Assembly (NCBI GenBank): GCA_023846275.1
Contig: JAIUJO010000233.1
Location: 77,001-141,000, forward strand
DNA: 64,000 nt
Reading direction: 5' to 3'
DNA from: Vanilla planifolia
Lineage: Eukaryota; Streptophyta; Magnoliopsida; Asparagales; Orchidaceae
Below are positions 26,451-41,217 of this stretch, in pieces. Below the pieces are notes generated by a model. That model worked only from the letters and a program-made list of their open reading frames with translations, did not search any database and was not told where the DNA came from. The position numbers and the translations under genes are program-made. Position 1 is the first letter of the stretch; every line of letters starts with the position of its first letter.

Positions 26451-28794
26451 TAGATAAATTTCTAGGATAAGTTGTATTCCATGATGCTAAGGTGATAACG
26501 TGTAACTTTCATTATAATGAAATAAGATATGATTCAACTGGCTCACAAAACACACCGAAGCCATAGAATATTAATTATTTAAAAAATTAAAAATTACATA
26601 TATAATCAGATAGAGCCTTTGGACAAGATTCTAATGACGGTAATGTCATCTCCATGAAACCTCCTTAGTAATTACAAAAAATTAACGAAGTATATCAACA
26701 TAATAATCATAAATTCTTGCTTCAATATTAAGTAAATATGTATAATAAATCTAAAATTATTTAAATTGACGCAATGCAATATAAAAACATAAAATTGATT
26801 TAGTGGTCACATAAGATGACAATTAAAGAAACATAGTATTATAACTAAATAAAAATGAAAACTTTTAAATAAGGTGATTAATTATTTGAGAAAGTTGTAT
26901 TCTAACCTACAATTGTTATCGAATGTAGCATCCTTGATCAAATAATCAGGTATGAATCTAAATATCTCATAAAAAGCAACAAAATCTTTAATAATAAATA
27001 GTAGAATAATATAAAAATAAATAGTTAATTGGACAAATCTCATTGAGATGTGACAAGATACCTTTGTTTTGACTCAATTCAACCACATTTGGAATTACTA
27101 CCAATTAGCGATTTGAATGTTCCTAAACAAGAATGAATGATGACCTTAATATCAATAAAAAAATGATAAAACTTAAATGAGATAAGCTAAGACAATGTTA
27201 TTTAATAAAATTAAAAAGACAAAATTTGTGATACATTAGAAGAATAAAGTTTCATAAAAATATAGCCAAACTAAAGCAAAACATTTAAAGACATTTGGTA
27301 AATTATATAAGAAATTTATATTCCACAACACACAAGAGACTAACTATAACATCCTTATTCGTTAAATAAGGTGCACAAAAAAATATCTAGAAGAACAAGA
27401 CAAAAAAAGGAAAAAGTGTTTAAAAAATATAGAATATATTGTTCAACTTATGAGAGGAAATTGAAATTACTCCAAGATAATATGTTTCACATCGATTAGT
27501 CTCATTTGGTGTATTTAAAAATCTTTAATGTGAGTAAGCTTAAATAATAACCAATTATTATTTTGATACTAATTAAATATTTATTAAAGCTAAAAAAAAA
27601 TAAGTTGAAGGAAACAATTATAACTAAATCATAGAAATGTATGGTAAAAAATTAAGAGATTAAGAGTTACAAAGTATTATAACTAAATCGTAATGAAATT
27701 CTTAACAAAAGCGATCTATTGCATAGAGAAGTTGCATTCGATGATACCGAGGTGCTGTAAACATTATCGATCACAAAATCCTGTGTGACTCAAACCACAT
27801 TATAAAGTTTGTGGGTGCCACAAAAATAAAAATATTTAAAAAATTAAAAATGAGTAATTAATTTTATGGAGCTCATTAAGGCAAGTCGTACAACATTCAC
27901 TTTCTGTCAATTAGACCTCATTAAGAATTATTGTCAACTTCCATATTAAATAAGCAAAAATAATAGAAAAATATTACCTTTACATTAATTTTATATATAT
28001 ATGGTTGACTAAGACAAGTTAAAGTAATGTAATACAACTAAGTTAGAGCAATATAAATACCACGTGAAATGAGAATAAGAGTTTCATAATAATATAACAA
28101 AATTGAAGAGGTAAATCTAAAGAAATTAGATAAAATTAATAGAAAAGTTTCATTTCATGACACTTTGGAGATAGAGCACAATATCATGTGTGAATAAAAG
28201 TGGCTCATAAAATATGACAAAGTCTGACAAAAATGTGTTTAAAAATATAAAAATGATTTTGTAATAATACAAAGCTCATTAAGATTAGTTCAATGATCAT
28301 TGTTTAATTTTGACAAGAGATCACTTGGAGTTACTATAAATTAAAAGCTTAACATTATGTAAATATATATTTAATCATAAAAGAGAAAACTAGAAGTAGG
28401 TAACATAACAAAATAAAAGTAATGTATATGACACATTAGAGGAAATTTTATGTAACAAATTAATGTAACCATAATAAAGCAAAGGTTTTGAAGAAAAGTG
28501 ATAAAATATACTAAAAGGTTGCACTCCAAGCAAGTCAAAAGATCTTGTGTTATTTACTTAATCATGAAATTAGACACAAAATTGACTCATAAAGCTCACT
28601 TAGGTGAATCCAGTGGCATTTGTTCAATCTTGATTAAACGTCATTTTTAATTTCTAGAAATTACCATAATACAATTAAAAAGAAAACAAGCAAAGTAAGG
28701 GTCTCCTAGGAGATTAATTAGAGTTTCATAGTAACATAATAAAATTAAAAAGAAAAATTTGAAAAACTAAGACAACATTTACAAGAAAGTTACA

Positions 28795-28930
28795 TTTCAA
28801 ATGCAGTATCCTTGACTATTAAAAAATGTATAAATCAAGTGCAATGTGCTCGATCGTCAATCAACATTTTAGCTTTAATAAAAACTAGAGTTTCATACTT
28901 TTATTTAACCATAACGATTAATGTTTATTT
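28795..28930. other. Scrambled patch inside block B1
   Basis: After TACATTTCAAATGCAGTATC the unit reaches CCTTGACTATTAAAAAATGT, then a second, similar segment appears (AAGTGCAATGTGCTCGATCG at about 28838). It is followed by ACATTTTAGCTTTAATAAAA, which resembles the forward-orientation word CATTTTAGCTTTAATATAT although the block is reversed, and then by CTAGAGTTTCATAC and a normal reversed landmark at 28928. This suggests a small duplication plus a possible 20-base inverted piece. Confidence 0.5.
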
Positions 28931-31900
28931 CATCTCAATTGGAACCTATTTGGAATTACTTTGAATTGCAAAAAAAAATAAGGATAAACAATAAGAAATT
29001 ACAATTTGAAAATTAAGTAAACACATATTAAGTACTAACACATAAAAATAAGAAAAATGTAGTGTAGCAAAAAAATGACATAAACATCACTTTAAATTTG
29101 TTTTTTATTTAAAATGTAATGAAGAGATTGAGTGCAAATTGCTCAATCTTCAAATTAAGTACGATTCAAAATGTCTTATAAAATATCCAAAAAAATAAGA
29201 AGATAAAAAATCTACAATTATAATAATGAATTTTTAATTGCAAAGAGCACTTTCAGGGAAGTCTAACAAAAAATAGTTTAGTTTGGATTAGATAGTATTT
29301 GAAATTTTTGTAAATTAAAAAGTTAAATGAGAATAAATAAAAATAAATTATTATTTAAATGTAAATTAAATACTCAAATAAGGTAAATTAAAGACATTAT
29401 ATAAAAAAATAAAAAGAAAAGTAAAAGTCACAGCAGACAAGGTTTCAAGTTACATAGTAATAAAATTAATAAAAACAAAAAATTTGATGTAATGTGATAA
29501 ATTATGCTAGAAAGTTCCTTTCCTATATACTAGGAAAGTCTAGTATAACATCAATAACAATCTCGTGTGGTGCAAACTAAAATATCTAAAACATAACAAA
29601 ATCTTGGAAAATAATAAATTTAAAAATACAAAATTAAATCTTTAGGTGTATAGAGCTTCTAAAGAAGAGTCCAACAATGTTTGTTTTATAATAGTTAAAT
29701 ATTAAATCTAAAAATGAGAAAAACTAAAGTAATATCTTATAACAAAAAAATGGAATGTAAAGGTCACAGAAGAGAAGATCTAGGTTTAAATTACAATACA
29801 ACCTAATCGAGGAAAAAATAGTTCATATCAAATAAATTGGAAGAATGTTGCATTCTAGGATACTAAATAGTGTAAGTGTAACATACTTGACCATCAAAGA
29901 CTTTCAAAATATAATATGGTAAAAAAAATTAATATTTAGTTGAGAATTGTCATTGAGATGAGTCTTATAATTATTCTTTTGTCCAAGATAAACTTTGTTG
30001 TAAATTATTGTGAATTACCAAAACAAATAAAAGTAAATGACATTAATATATTATTTTTAATATTTATTAAAAATATATTATAGCATAAATAAGATAAATT
30101 ACACTATATAATAAAAAAATGAACGCAACGTAAAGTTTACATCATAGGAGATTTATAGCTACTTGGTAATACGTAAAATACAAAGTAAAAACAGTAGTAA
30201 ATCATTATTTGAATAAATAGAATAAAGCCAAGTCGAAGTGAATTGAATGTCACACTGAAAGGGTTTTATAGCTACAAAGTAATATAACTTAATGAAAGTA
30301 TAACAATTATACAATTGAGATTATTTTTTTGGAAAGTTACAATTCAATATAGAAATAAAATCTTGTGCTACATCTGTAATTATGAAATTAGGTAAAAGTA
30401 AAAAAACTCACAATGCACACCATAATATTAAAAAAATATTTAAAATTTATAGAAATAAATACTAAGATAGATAAAGGTCAACGAGAAACATTTAGTGGGA
30501 TTTGTTTGATCTTTATTTGACCTCATTTCTAATTAGTAAAAATTATCAAAGTAAATATGAATAAATAATAGAAAATTTCCATTTTAATTTTAAAAAAATA
30601 TAGATTAAAGTTAAAATGAGATAAATTGAAACAATGTAATAAACCATAACCATCAAAATGTATATGCCACATGATAATAGATTAAGTGTTACATATAAAT
30701 ATCAATGAATGTAAGAAAAAACTTTTCAAAAATGAGACAATTTGTATTCCAAGATAATAAGGAGATATAGAGTAACATCCTTGATAATCATATTAGGTAA
30801 AAAAAATGACTTAAAATTACGTTAGAGCTATAAAAAATAAAATATTTTAAAAGTTTTAAATAGATATTTAATTGGTCATACCTTGTCCAGATAATTCCAA
30901 TAACTTTTTTCATTATATTAATTAGGCAACATTCAGAATCTTTGTGAAGTAAAAAATTAAATAAACATAAATAATAATAAATAATAATATTAATATTACT
31001 TAAATATATGCATTAAAGCAAAAATTAGAAGAAATAAAATATAACATAATAAATGTGATGTAAGCCTCACATTAGAGTAGTAGAGCTTATAGTAATATAA
31101 CAAAATTAAAACGAAAACACTTGAAATAATGAGATAAATTATATGCAAAAGTTTCTTTCCAAGGTAGCAAGGAGACTAAGCGTAACTTCTTTATTTATCA
31201 AGATAGGTACACCTCTAAATGTCTTAAAAAGTGTGGAAAATCCCTAAGAAATAAAATATTTAACAACATCTGAGTAAAGTTTTTATTAGATAAACTCATC
31301 AAGATCTGTCTAACAACATTTACTTTCTCCCAATTTATACCTTAATGGAAATTTCCATGAATTACCCAAATACAATACAAAGACAATAATGCATTTCTAT
31401 TTCTACATTAAATAAATATTTATAAAAATGGCTAAATGATGTAAACTAGAGCTTTAATTAAATAAAGTAAAAGTAATATGTGGGCTACACAAGAGGAGAT
31501 TTAGAAATAAAGAGTTACATATCAAAATCTACGTGAAAAATTTGAAGGGTTGAAATAAACATCGTACTAAAAAGTTGAATTCCAAGACACAATGGTGATG
31601 AAGCCTGATTTCCTTAACTTTCAAATTGAGAACAAACCAAAAAAGGAAAAAAATACATAAAACAATTCCAGAAAACAAAATATCTTAAAAAAGTAAATGA
31701 TTTTTTGATTCGATAGAGGTCATGAGATGGGTTTGATGACATTTGTTTCATCTCAATAAGAAGACATTTTGAGTTATTGCAAATAAGTAAAATAAATAAG
31801 CATAAATACTATGAAATTCTTCCTTTTAGTATAAGTGAATATATAATAAGACTTTAACATGATAAATTATAACATAACAATGAAACAAAATAAAAGTAAT

Positions 31901-32164
31901 GTAAAGATCACATGAGATAAGATTTTCTATTATATAGTAATATCTCTAAAACATAGTGAAGAATTTGGAGAAGTGGGATAAAATGTATGAGAAAATTGCA
32001 TTTCAATATACTAAGCATATAGAGTATAACATCTTCTATTACCAAATAGGCTATGAGTAGAACTATCACATGAAGTGTGCAAAAACCATAGAAAATAAAA
32101 TATTTTAGAACAGTGAATGAATGTTTAAATAAATAGAACTCGTCGAGATGCGTATAATGACATT

Positions 32165-32300
32165 TTTTTCATCTCGATCTGATCATGATCGAAATATACC
32201 GAAAAGAATGGCAAAATTATAAAAATAAAATATAGTAAACTAAAGAAATTAATACTTATTTGATATAGTTATCTAGATGGATTTAATATTGTTTGCTTCC
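32165..32300 (-). repeat. Very short monomer, about 130 bases
   Basis: Two landmarks (TGACATTTTTTTCATCTCGA at 32157 and ATTGTTTGCTTCCTCTAAAT at 32285) are only about 130 bases apart. Sequence jumps from the GAATTACC part of the unit (decayed to ATATACCGAA) to GGCAAAATTATAAAAATAAA, which fits CATGCCAAAACCCTAGAAAA. About 265 bases of a normal unit are missing, including both internal direct repeats. Confidence 0.75.
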
Positions 32301-35300
32301 TCTAAATTGAACATCATTTGAAATTATTATGAATTACTAAAAACAATAAGCACTCATACCTAAAAATCATTATTTTAATATTAAGTGAAAATTCATTAAA
32401 GCATAAATGAGATACATTTATGAAATATATTATAATAAAATAACAAAATAAAAGTAATGTAAAGCTTATATGAGAGGAGATTTAGAGTTACCTAGTAATA
32501 TAACCAAACAAAAATAAAACATTTGATGAAACATGATAAATTATAAGACAAAGTTGTATTCTAACATACTAAAGAGATATCCCTAAAAATAATCAAAATA
32601 TCTTGTAGAACATACTAAAATAAAATAAAATAAAATAAGCAAATAAAAAATGACAAAAATAATTATTTAATTGGATAGAGGTTGTCGATACATGTTAGAA
32701 AACTTTTTTTTTGTCTCAATCGAGCATCATTTAAAATCATCACAAATCACCAAAATAAATAAACATGAATAACAAGAAAATATGTTGCTATTAAACAAAC
32801 ATATAAATGAAAAATGATTTTAAATGAAGATTTGCAATATAACTAAACCAAAAGAATATAAAGTATACATGTGCAGAGACCTAGAGATGCATGGTGATCT
32901 GATCAAAGCAACAAAAATATTTTGAAAAAATCAGTTAATTTGTATCAAAAGGTTTCAATATAACATAGTTAGGAGTTCATGTGTAACTTCAAAAAGTGCC
33001 ACATATTATATGAATTAAAATGGCTTTTAAAGCATGAAAAAACTCAAAAACATAAATCATCTAAAAATATAAAAACTATTATTTAATTATATGGATTTCA
33101 TTGACAAAGATTTAATTAGATCTATTTTGTCCCAACCATACCTTGTTTGGAATTTTGTGAATTAAAAAGAAATAAATGAAATAATAATAAATTAAAATTT
33201 AATATTAATTGTATATGATAAATTTTTTTATAAATAGAAGCAATTTAATATAACAAAATAAAAATGATGTAAAGGCAACATAATAATAGAATTTTTGCAT
33301 CATAACAATTAACAAAATCATATCAGAAATGTTGAAGGAATTAAACAATTTATGCTTAAAAGTTCTTTTCCAAGGTATAATTAAATTTAAGTGCAAAATC
33401 CCCAGTTGTTAAGTATGATATTACTTTAAATGATTGATAAAATAAGCCAAAACCATGAAAAAAATATTTCATAATGTTAAAATATATATATTTAACTGAT
33501 AGAGCTTGTTGAAATGTGTTCAATGGCATTAGTTTCACCTAGAGTAGATATCATGTGGAATTAGTATGAATTGTCAAATTAAATAAGCTAAAAAAATTAT
33601 TATTTTAATAATGCTTCTAAATATATTAAAACTAAAATGAGATTAATTGAAACAAGATAACATAACAAAAATAATATGATGTAAGGGTCGCATGAGTTGA
33701 GATTTATATTTACAAGGTAAGATAACCTAATTGAAGCAGAACATTTGAAGAAATGAGATAAATTGCATAGAAAAGATGCATCTCTAGATACAAAGGAGAT
33801 TTTGAGTAAGTTCCTTGATCATTAAATTAGGGACAAGTTGAAATATCTCTAAAACATGAAAAAAAAACATAAGTTAATATATTTAAAACATGCAAATAAT
33901 GTTTAATTTGATAGAAGTTGTTCAAACAAGTCCAAAGTATATACGCATAAGTGATATTAAAGAATAAATTTGATTATTAGAGAACATTTACTATAACTAA
34001 AATGGTAAACTTAAGCAATGCAAAAAAAGTTAACATAATGTAATGGTCACATGAGAGGACAATTAAAATGTCATCGCAATATCACCTAATCAAAGCAAAA
34101 GATTTTGAGAATGAGGTAATTTTTATGGAAAAGTTATATTCAAAGTTACTATGGTGACAATGTGTGACATCTTACATCATTATATAAGGTATGAATAAAA
34201 ATTTAAAAATGTTAGAAATAAAATATTTATAAAAATTAAAAAAATTATCTTATTTGGTATAGTTCATTAAGACATGTTCAAGTTGTTTGTATCAACTCAA
34301 CGAACCCCAATTCAAAATTACTATGAACTACCAAAAACATAAGTACAAATAATAATAAAGTTTTATTTTAATATTATACAAATAAAAATTAAGGTTGAAA
34401 TAATGTAAATTGAAACAATATAATATTACTAAGTTGAAATAATGTAAAGGCCATAGGAGAGAAGATTTAGAGTTACATAACAATGTAACAAAATAAAAAT
34501 AATACTTTTGAAGAAATTAGATAAATTTTCAAGAAAGTTACATTCCAAGATACGAAGGACATTGAGTGTAATGTTTTATGTTGTCAAAGCATCCATACAA
34601 TGAAATACCTCTTAAAGCCTGATAAAAGCCTTATAAATAAAATATTTGAAAACTTAACATAAAATATTTAATCTTAGATAGCTCATCAAGAAAAATGGTT
34701 GAATATTTATTTCAACTTTATTAGATGACATTTGGAATTATTATGAGTTACAAAAGTAAATAACCATAAATAATGGTAAATTATTTTTTTGAAGTTATGT
34801 AAATATAAATTTAAGTTGAATAGAGTTAAATCAAAGAAAAACAATATAAACCAAATCAAAATGATTTAATGGTCAAAAGAGAGAAAATTTTTTTTTTACA
34901 AATCAACAAAATAAATTCAAAGTAAAAAATTTCAAGAAACGAGACAAATCATAATGGAAAGTTACAATCCAAGATATTATGGAAATCGTGCGTAACGTCC
35001 CTTATTTCAAACAAGGTAGGAATAAAAATGACCAATAAAATATACAAAAATAATACGAAATAAAATATGTAAAAATATCAAAAAGAATATTTATTTAAAT
35101 ATTAATTATAGAGATGGGTGGAACAACATCTATTTCATGATGATCAAACTACAATCAAAATTACTACAAATCACAAAAATAAATATGCATTAATTATAAT
35201 AAGTTACTATTTTAATATTATGTAAATCTATACTACAGCTTAAATAAGAAAAAAATGAAAGAAAGTAATATAACAAGATTAAAGAATTTTTTTTTAAAAA

Positions 35301-37072
35301 AAGTGAAATAAAAAGTCATCAATCATAATAAAAGCTTAGAGAACATATTTAAAAATATTTAAAAAAATGAATTCCTTATGGGATAGAGCTTGTGAGGACA
35401 TGTTTAATGACATTTGTTAGGTATCGATTAAACGTCGTTTGGAATTACTATGTTTCACCAAAGTAAATAAGCATAAATGACAATAAACTTATTTTTTCGT
35501 GGTACATAAACTTATATTAAATCTTAAATGAGATAAATTTAAGCAATGTGATTTAATCAAATCAAGGCGATGTAAAGGTCACGTGAGAGAAACACTAAAT
35601 TTACATAGTAATATAACAAAATCAAAGAAAACATTTTGAGGAAAGGACATAAAGTTTATGACAAAGTATAATTAGGAGCTTCAAATGAGATCAACTATAA
35701 CTTCCTCTAATATAGCAAGTTGCCTATAAAATGTCTAAATCCTGGCTAAAAAATTTAAAAAAATTAAATCAATATTTAATTTTATAAATAAGGTGGAGAT
35801 GACTCTAAGGACATTTAGTTCATCTTAGTAAAACCTCCTTGGAATTGCTAAAATTCTCAAAAAAAATTTCTATATTATTTAAAAAATCTATATTTTAATT
35901 TTAGGTAAATATATATTAAAGCTAAAATGAGATTAATTCAAGCAATGCTATATAACCAAATCAAAGTGATATAAAGTTTACCCAAAATGATAGTTATAGT
36001 TTCATAGTTAGGAGATCGACTATATAATCTTTGATCAATAAATCTGGTGCATATCGATGTCTAACATAAAGGGTGCCAAAACATGACAAAATAAAATTTT
36101 TTAAAGAATAGACATGAATATTTAATTGGGTATAGATTCTTAAGATGAGTTTATTAATTTTTGTTTTATTTTGATCAAACTCATTTGAAATTATAATGAA
36201 TCACTAAAGCAAATAAGCATAAAAAATATTATTTTTTTAAACTAATAAGAAAATATTTATTAAATATAAAATAAGAATATTTCAAAAATATAATATAACT
36301 AAATAAAAGGAATGTAAAATTGATAAGAGTGGTTAATTAGAGTTCTACAGTAATATAACAAAATTTTAGCAAAAATTTTACATAATTCAAATAAATTATC
36401 CAACATTGTTGCATTCACAGATACTAAGGTAATGAAGTGCATCCTTCCTAATCATATATTTATATATTAATTAAAATTATTTGTTAAAGAATATCAAATC
36501 CTGAGAAAATTTAAGAATAAAAAATTTTTAAAATGAATATTGAATTCATTAGAGCTTATCTAAAATAGTCTAAAGATGTTCATTTCATGTGTATTGGACC
36601 TTGTTTAAAATTATAATAAATTTCAAATTTAAATAGGCATAAAATATGATAAATTATTATTTTAATACTAAATAAATATAAGTGAAATTCAAAATAAGAT
36701 TATTTTATGTAACATATTTATATTAAATTTTAAGTGTTTTAAAGATCACACATTAGGAGAATTTTAGTTTCACTATAATATTATGAAATCAATGTAACAA
36801 ATTTGGATGAATGAGATAACTTTTATTATAAAGTTACATTCAAAGACACTAAGATGATCAAGTGTTCAATCTCTATTATCAAATTCAAGTATGAATTGAA
36901 ATGTGTCACTAAGCATAAAACAATTAAGAAAATAAAAATATTTAAAAAATTATATAGTAAAGACTATTATATAGTTAGATAAAACACACATAGACTAGCT
37001 AAACAACTTATGTTTCATTTCAATTAGGCCTTTTTGAAAAAACTACATATTTTCAAAATAAAAAAGTTAAAT

Positions 37073-37089
37073 AATAATAAATTATTATT
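37073..37089. repeat. AT-rich perfect dyad of the monomer core (example)
   Basis: AATAATAA, one A, then TTATTATT: arms of eight bases with a one-base centre. This is a well-preserved copy of the core that most units carry in some form (for example near 55,498 and 61,368). It could extrude as a short hairpin. I have no sign that it is a protein-binding site. Confidence 0.8.
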
Positions 37090-40000
37090 TTAATTTAAAG
37101 TCAATATATATTAAAGAAAAATGATAAAAATTGAAAGAATGCATCATAAATAAACCAAAGGAATGCAACTATCCCAGAACATGTAATTTTTAGTTTCCTA
37201 GTAACACAACCAAATAAATGAAGAAACTTTAAATAAATTAGATGTTTTATAAAAGAAAGTTTCATTACAAGATACCAAGGAGATCAGCTATAAGATTTTT
37301 TATCATCAAATTAGGCATGAATCAAAATGTCTTAGAATGATTGCTAAAGTCTAAAAAAGGAATTTGAAATAATGACAAAATATTTAGTAGTGTAAAGCTT
37401 GTTAGGGGTTCAGGGATACTTCGAATTACAAAACTAAATAACCATGAAAACGAAAATTATAATTTTAATATTGAGTAGATTTATGTAAAAGATGAATTAA
37501 AATAAATTTATGAAATATAATATAACAAAACAGAGCAATGAAAATTATATAATACAATATATATGAAAGTTGCATTCCAAGATAACAACAACCTAGAGTG
37601 TAATATCCTCTATTGTTACATGAGTTTAAATTAAAATGTCGACATGATCAAACAAAGTTCATATTAAAACGACTTGTAATGCAAATCCTAAAAAATGAAG
37701 TATCTAAAATTGTTGAATTTGATAATTACATAGAAATTTTGAAGAAAAATTCTATGATGTTGTTACACCTTAATTGGCCATTCTTAGAATCACTATGAAT
37801 TACTAAAGTAAATAAAAAAAAATAATATGAAACTATTATTTTAATATTAAGAAATTATATATTAAAGAAACAATGAGATAAATTAAAATAATATATCCAA
37901 ATGAAGGAAAACGAATTGAAGAATTGAGATAAATTAGATGAAAAGGTAGCATTCGAAGATATTAGCATGATCTAGTGTGGTATCTTTGATCATCATATCA
38001 AGTAAGAATAGAAATGTCTCACAATGCATTCCAAAACCACAAAAATAAAAATTTTAAATTAATTTATAAATGAATGTTAAATTGGGTATAGCTCTTTGAC
38101 AATAGCATAACCACATTCGTTTCATCTCAGTTAGACCTTTTTTGAATGATTGTAAATTACAAAAAAAATAATCATAAATAATAAAAAATTACTATCTTAA
38201 AATTAATGAGTATGTATTAGAGTAAAAATGGGATAAGTTGTAGCAATGTAATATCACCAAATTGAAGCATTATAAATATTATTTAAGAGAAGAATAATAG
38301 TTTCAATGTAATATAACTACATGAAAGCAAAACCTTTGAATAAATTTGGTAAATTGTACATGAAGGTTTCATTCCAAGATAGTAAGGAGAATGTGTATTA
38401 AATTCTTGATCAAGAAATCTTAATAGAATACCAATATTTTAAAAAGTATGCCAATGTAAATACATAATAAAGAAATGAATATTTAAGGCTTTGAGCACTT
38501 CAAGACAAGTAAAACAACATTTTTCCCTCTCAAGTGGACTCACTTTTAGTTATTATAAATTACCAAAGTAAATGAAGGTAAGAAATAATTTAGTTTTTTT
38601 AAGAAAAAGTAAATATATGCTAAAACTATAATGACATAAATTGAAGTAATACAATATAACCAAATTGAGAAAATTTAAAACTGGCATGAGAGCATAGTTA
38701 GATTTTCATGCGAATACAACCAAATAAAAAAATAATTTTTAGAAATGAGATAAAATGTACGAGAAAGGTTCATTGAAAGATACTATTCTGATCAAATGTA
38801 ATATCTAAGATTATAAAAGAAAATACAAATTGAATTATCTCATGAAGACTGTTAAAATCGTAGAAAATAAAACATTTAAAATAAGAAGATAAATTAATTT
38901 GATACAACTAATCAAAATGAGTGGAGCGATGCTTGTCTTATATTGATTGGATCACATCTGTAGTTACTAAAATTTTCAAAATAAATAAAATAAACATATT
39001 ATTTTAGTTATAAATAAATAGATGTTAAATTTGAAATGAGATAATTTGAAAAAATTTATTGTTATGAAAAGAAAGAGATGTAAAGGCCATATGAGAGGTG
39101 AGTTTGTGATAAATAATAATATATAAAAGTAAAAAATGAAAAATTTTAAAAAAGGAAAATTGTAACGGAATGTTTCTTTCCATTATACTTAGGTGATTGA
39201 GCATAACATCCTTAATGGTATGATGTGGCATGAATCAAAATTTCTCACAAATATTGCAAAATACAATGAAAATAGAACCTTTAATTGTATTAAAAAATAA
39301 ATGTTTAATTGGATAGAGTTGAACAAGATGACTGGAACGACGTTTGTTTCGTCTCCAGTGAACATTGTTTTGAATTACTACATATCATAAAACTAAATAA
39401 GAAAAAATATTAAACAATATTTATTTTTAAATTAATTAAACATGCAATAAATCTAAAATGAGATATTTTAACAAAATGTAATATAATCAAATAAAACCCC
39501 ATATAGAGGTCGCATGCTGTGAGAAATATGGTTTCTTAGTAATATAAAAAAAATCAAATGAAACAATTTCAAGAAATTTGATACATTTTATGGATGTTTC
39601 AATCTAAGATAATAAGGAGGTCCCGTGGAATATCTTTAATAGACAAATAAAGTGCAAGTCAAAATATCTTATAATATTTTCCAAAATCCTAAGAAATAAG
39701 ATTTTTACAAATTTGGAAATTAATATTTTATTATATAGAGGTTATCTTCATAGGACCCCATTTGGAATTGCACAAATTACCAAAGTAAATAAGCCTTAAA
39801 AGGAAAAAAATTAAGATTTTCATATTAAGTAAACAAAAAATACATCTAAAATTAGTTAAATTTAATCAATGTAATATAAAAAAAATTTAAAAATGAGATA
39901 AATTGTACGAGAATTTGTATTCTAAGATCATAAGAAGATAGAGTATAACTGCTCTTTCATATAATTAGTTACAACAAGAAAATTATTATAAAACCTACAA

Positions 40001-40269
40001 AAGATATTAAAATGAAAGATTTAAAACTATATAGATGAATATTTAATTTTATAGAAAATGTCAAGAGAGTACAACAATGTTCATTTAATCTTCATGGGTC
40101 CTCAATTAGAATTAATGGAAATTACCAAAGTAAATATACACAATAATTATAAATCATTATTTTAATATTAATTAAATATATATTAATGCATAAATAAGCT
40201 TAATTAAAATAATGTAGTACAACAAATTTAATTAAAAAATTAAAGAAATGAGATAAATTGTATAGAAAA

Positions 40270-40330
40270 ATTACATTCTGAGATGCAAGAGGAACCGACA
40301 AATCGAGATGAGTCTAACAACACTTGTTAC
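40270..40330 (-). repeat. Truncated monomer with possible ATCGAG junction
   Basis: GATGCAAGAGGAACCGACAA is followed at once by ATCGAGATGAGTCTAACAAC. In a normal unit GAGATCGAGTG and CATCGAGATGAG are about 150 bases apart and share ATCGAG. The deletion may have used this shared word, although the left copy is decayed. Confidence 0.6.
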
Positions 40331-41217
40331 ATCACCAAGAGAGCTTTTTTTTGAATTTTTGTAAATTAGAAAATTTAATAAAAATAAATAGTATAAAATT
40401 ATTTTTTATATTAAGTAATATAAATTAAAGATAAAATAAGATAAATTAATGTAATGTAACATAACAAAATAAAAAAGTTTTAAATGTCCAAAAATTAAAG
40501 TTTTGTTGTAATTTACAAAAATAAAAAAAAAACATTTGGAGAAATGACAAACATCTTAAATAGAAAGTTGCATTACAAGAAATTGAAGGGATAGAGTGTA
40601 ACAGCCTTGATCATCAAATAAAATACAAATTGAAAGTTCTAAAAGGCTACCTAACTCTAAAAAATAAAATATTCTAAAATATAGAAAGATATTTGTTTCT
40701 TCTTAATCAAAACTAATTTAGATTTACTTCAAATTACCCAAGTAACTAAGCACAAAAAACTAAATTATTATTTTAGTAATAATTAAATACTTATTAAAGC
40801 TAAAATGTCAAACAAAGAAGCAATGTAATATAAGCAAATGAAAGAGATGTAAAAGCTAGATGAAAGGACATTAAGAGTTAACTAGTAGAATAACCTAATC
40901 AAATAAAAACATTTATGAGAAAATTCTTTTTATAAACTTGCTTTTTAAGATACAAGAGAGATTGAGTGCAGTTTCCTTTAGCATCAAAATAAGGTGATAA
41001 TTATAACATTCAATAAAGTAGAATAAAACAATAGAAAATAAAACATTTAGAAATATAAAAATAAATATTTTATTAATTAGAACTCATTTATATCAATCCA
41101 ATGACAATTGTTTTTTTTATTGAAACTCATTTAGAATTAATACGAATAACTATAATAATTTTGCACAAATAATAATCAATTATATTTTTAACACATTATA
41201 AAAATAAGTTGAAGTGG

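Larger units (their letters stand above)
26381..36400 (-). repeat. Satellite block B1, third part, reverse orientation
   Basis: Continuation. Landmarks lie near 26645, 27065, 27485, 27895, 28293, 28620, 28928, 29272, 29675, 29970, 30500, 30908, 31320, 31745, 32165, 32295, 32708, 33125, 33532, 33930, 34290, 34710, 35133, 35415, 35820 and 36165. This is the most rearranged part of B1. There is a short unit of only about 130 bases between 32165 and 32295, a truncated piece near 30190, a scrambled patch near 28800-28930, and shortened units near 29675, 33930 and 35300. The stretch 27,000-28,300 is regular, with steps of 400-420. The frames at 33205-33396 and 33356-33538 are repeat translations. 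Confidence 0.88.

Noticed and set aside
28560..28760. tRNA- or small-RNA-like fold among the shorter units
   Set aside because: I found no A-box or B-box pair, no CCA-type end and no clover-leaf stems. The words present are unit segments.
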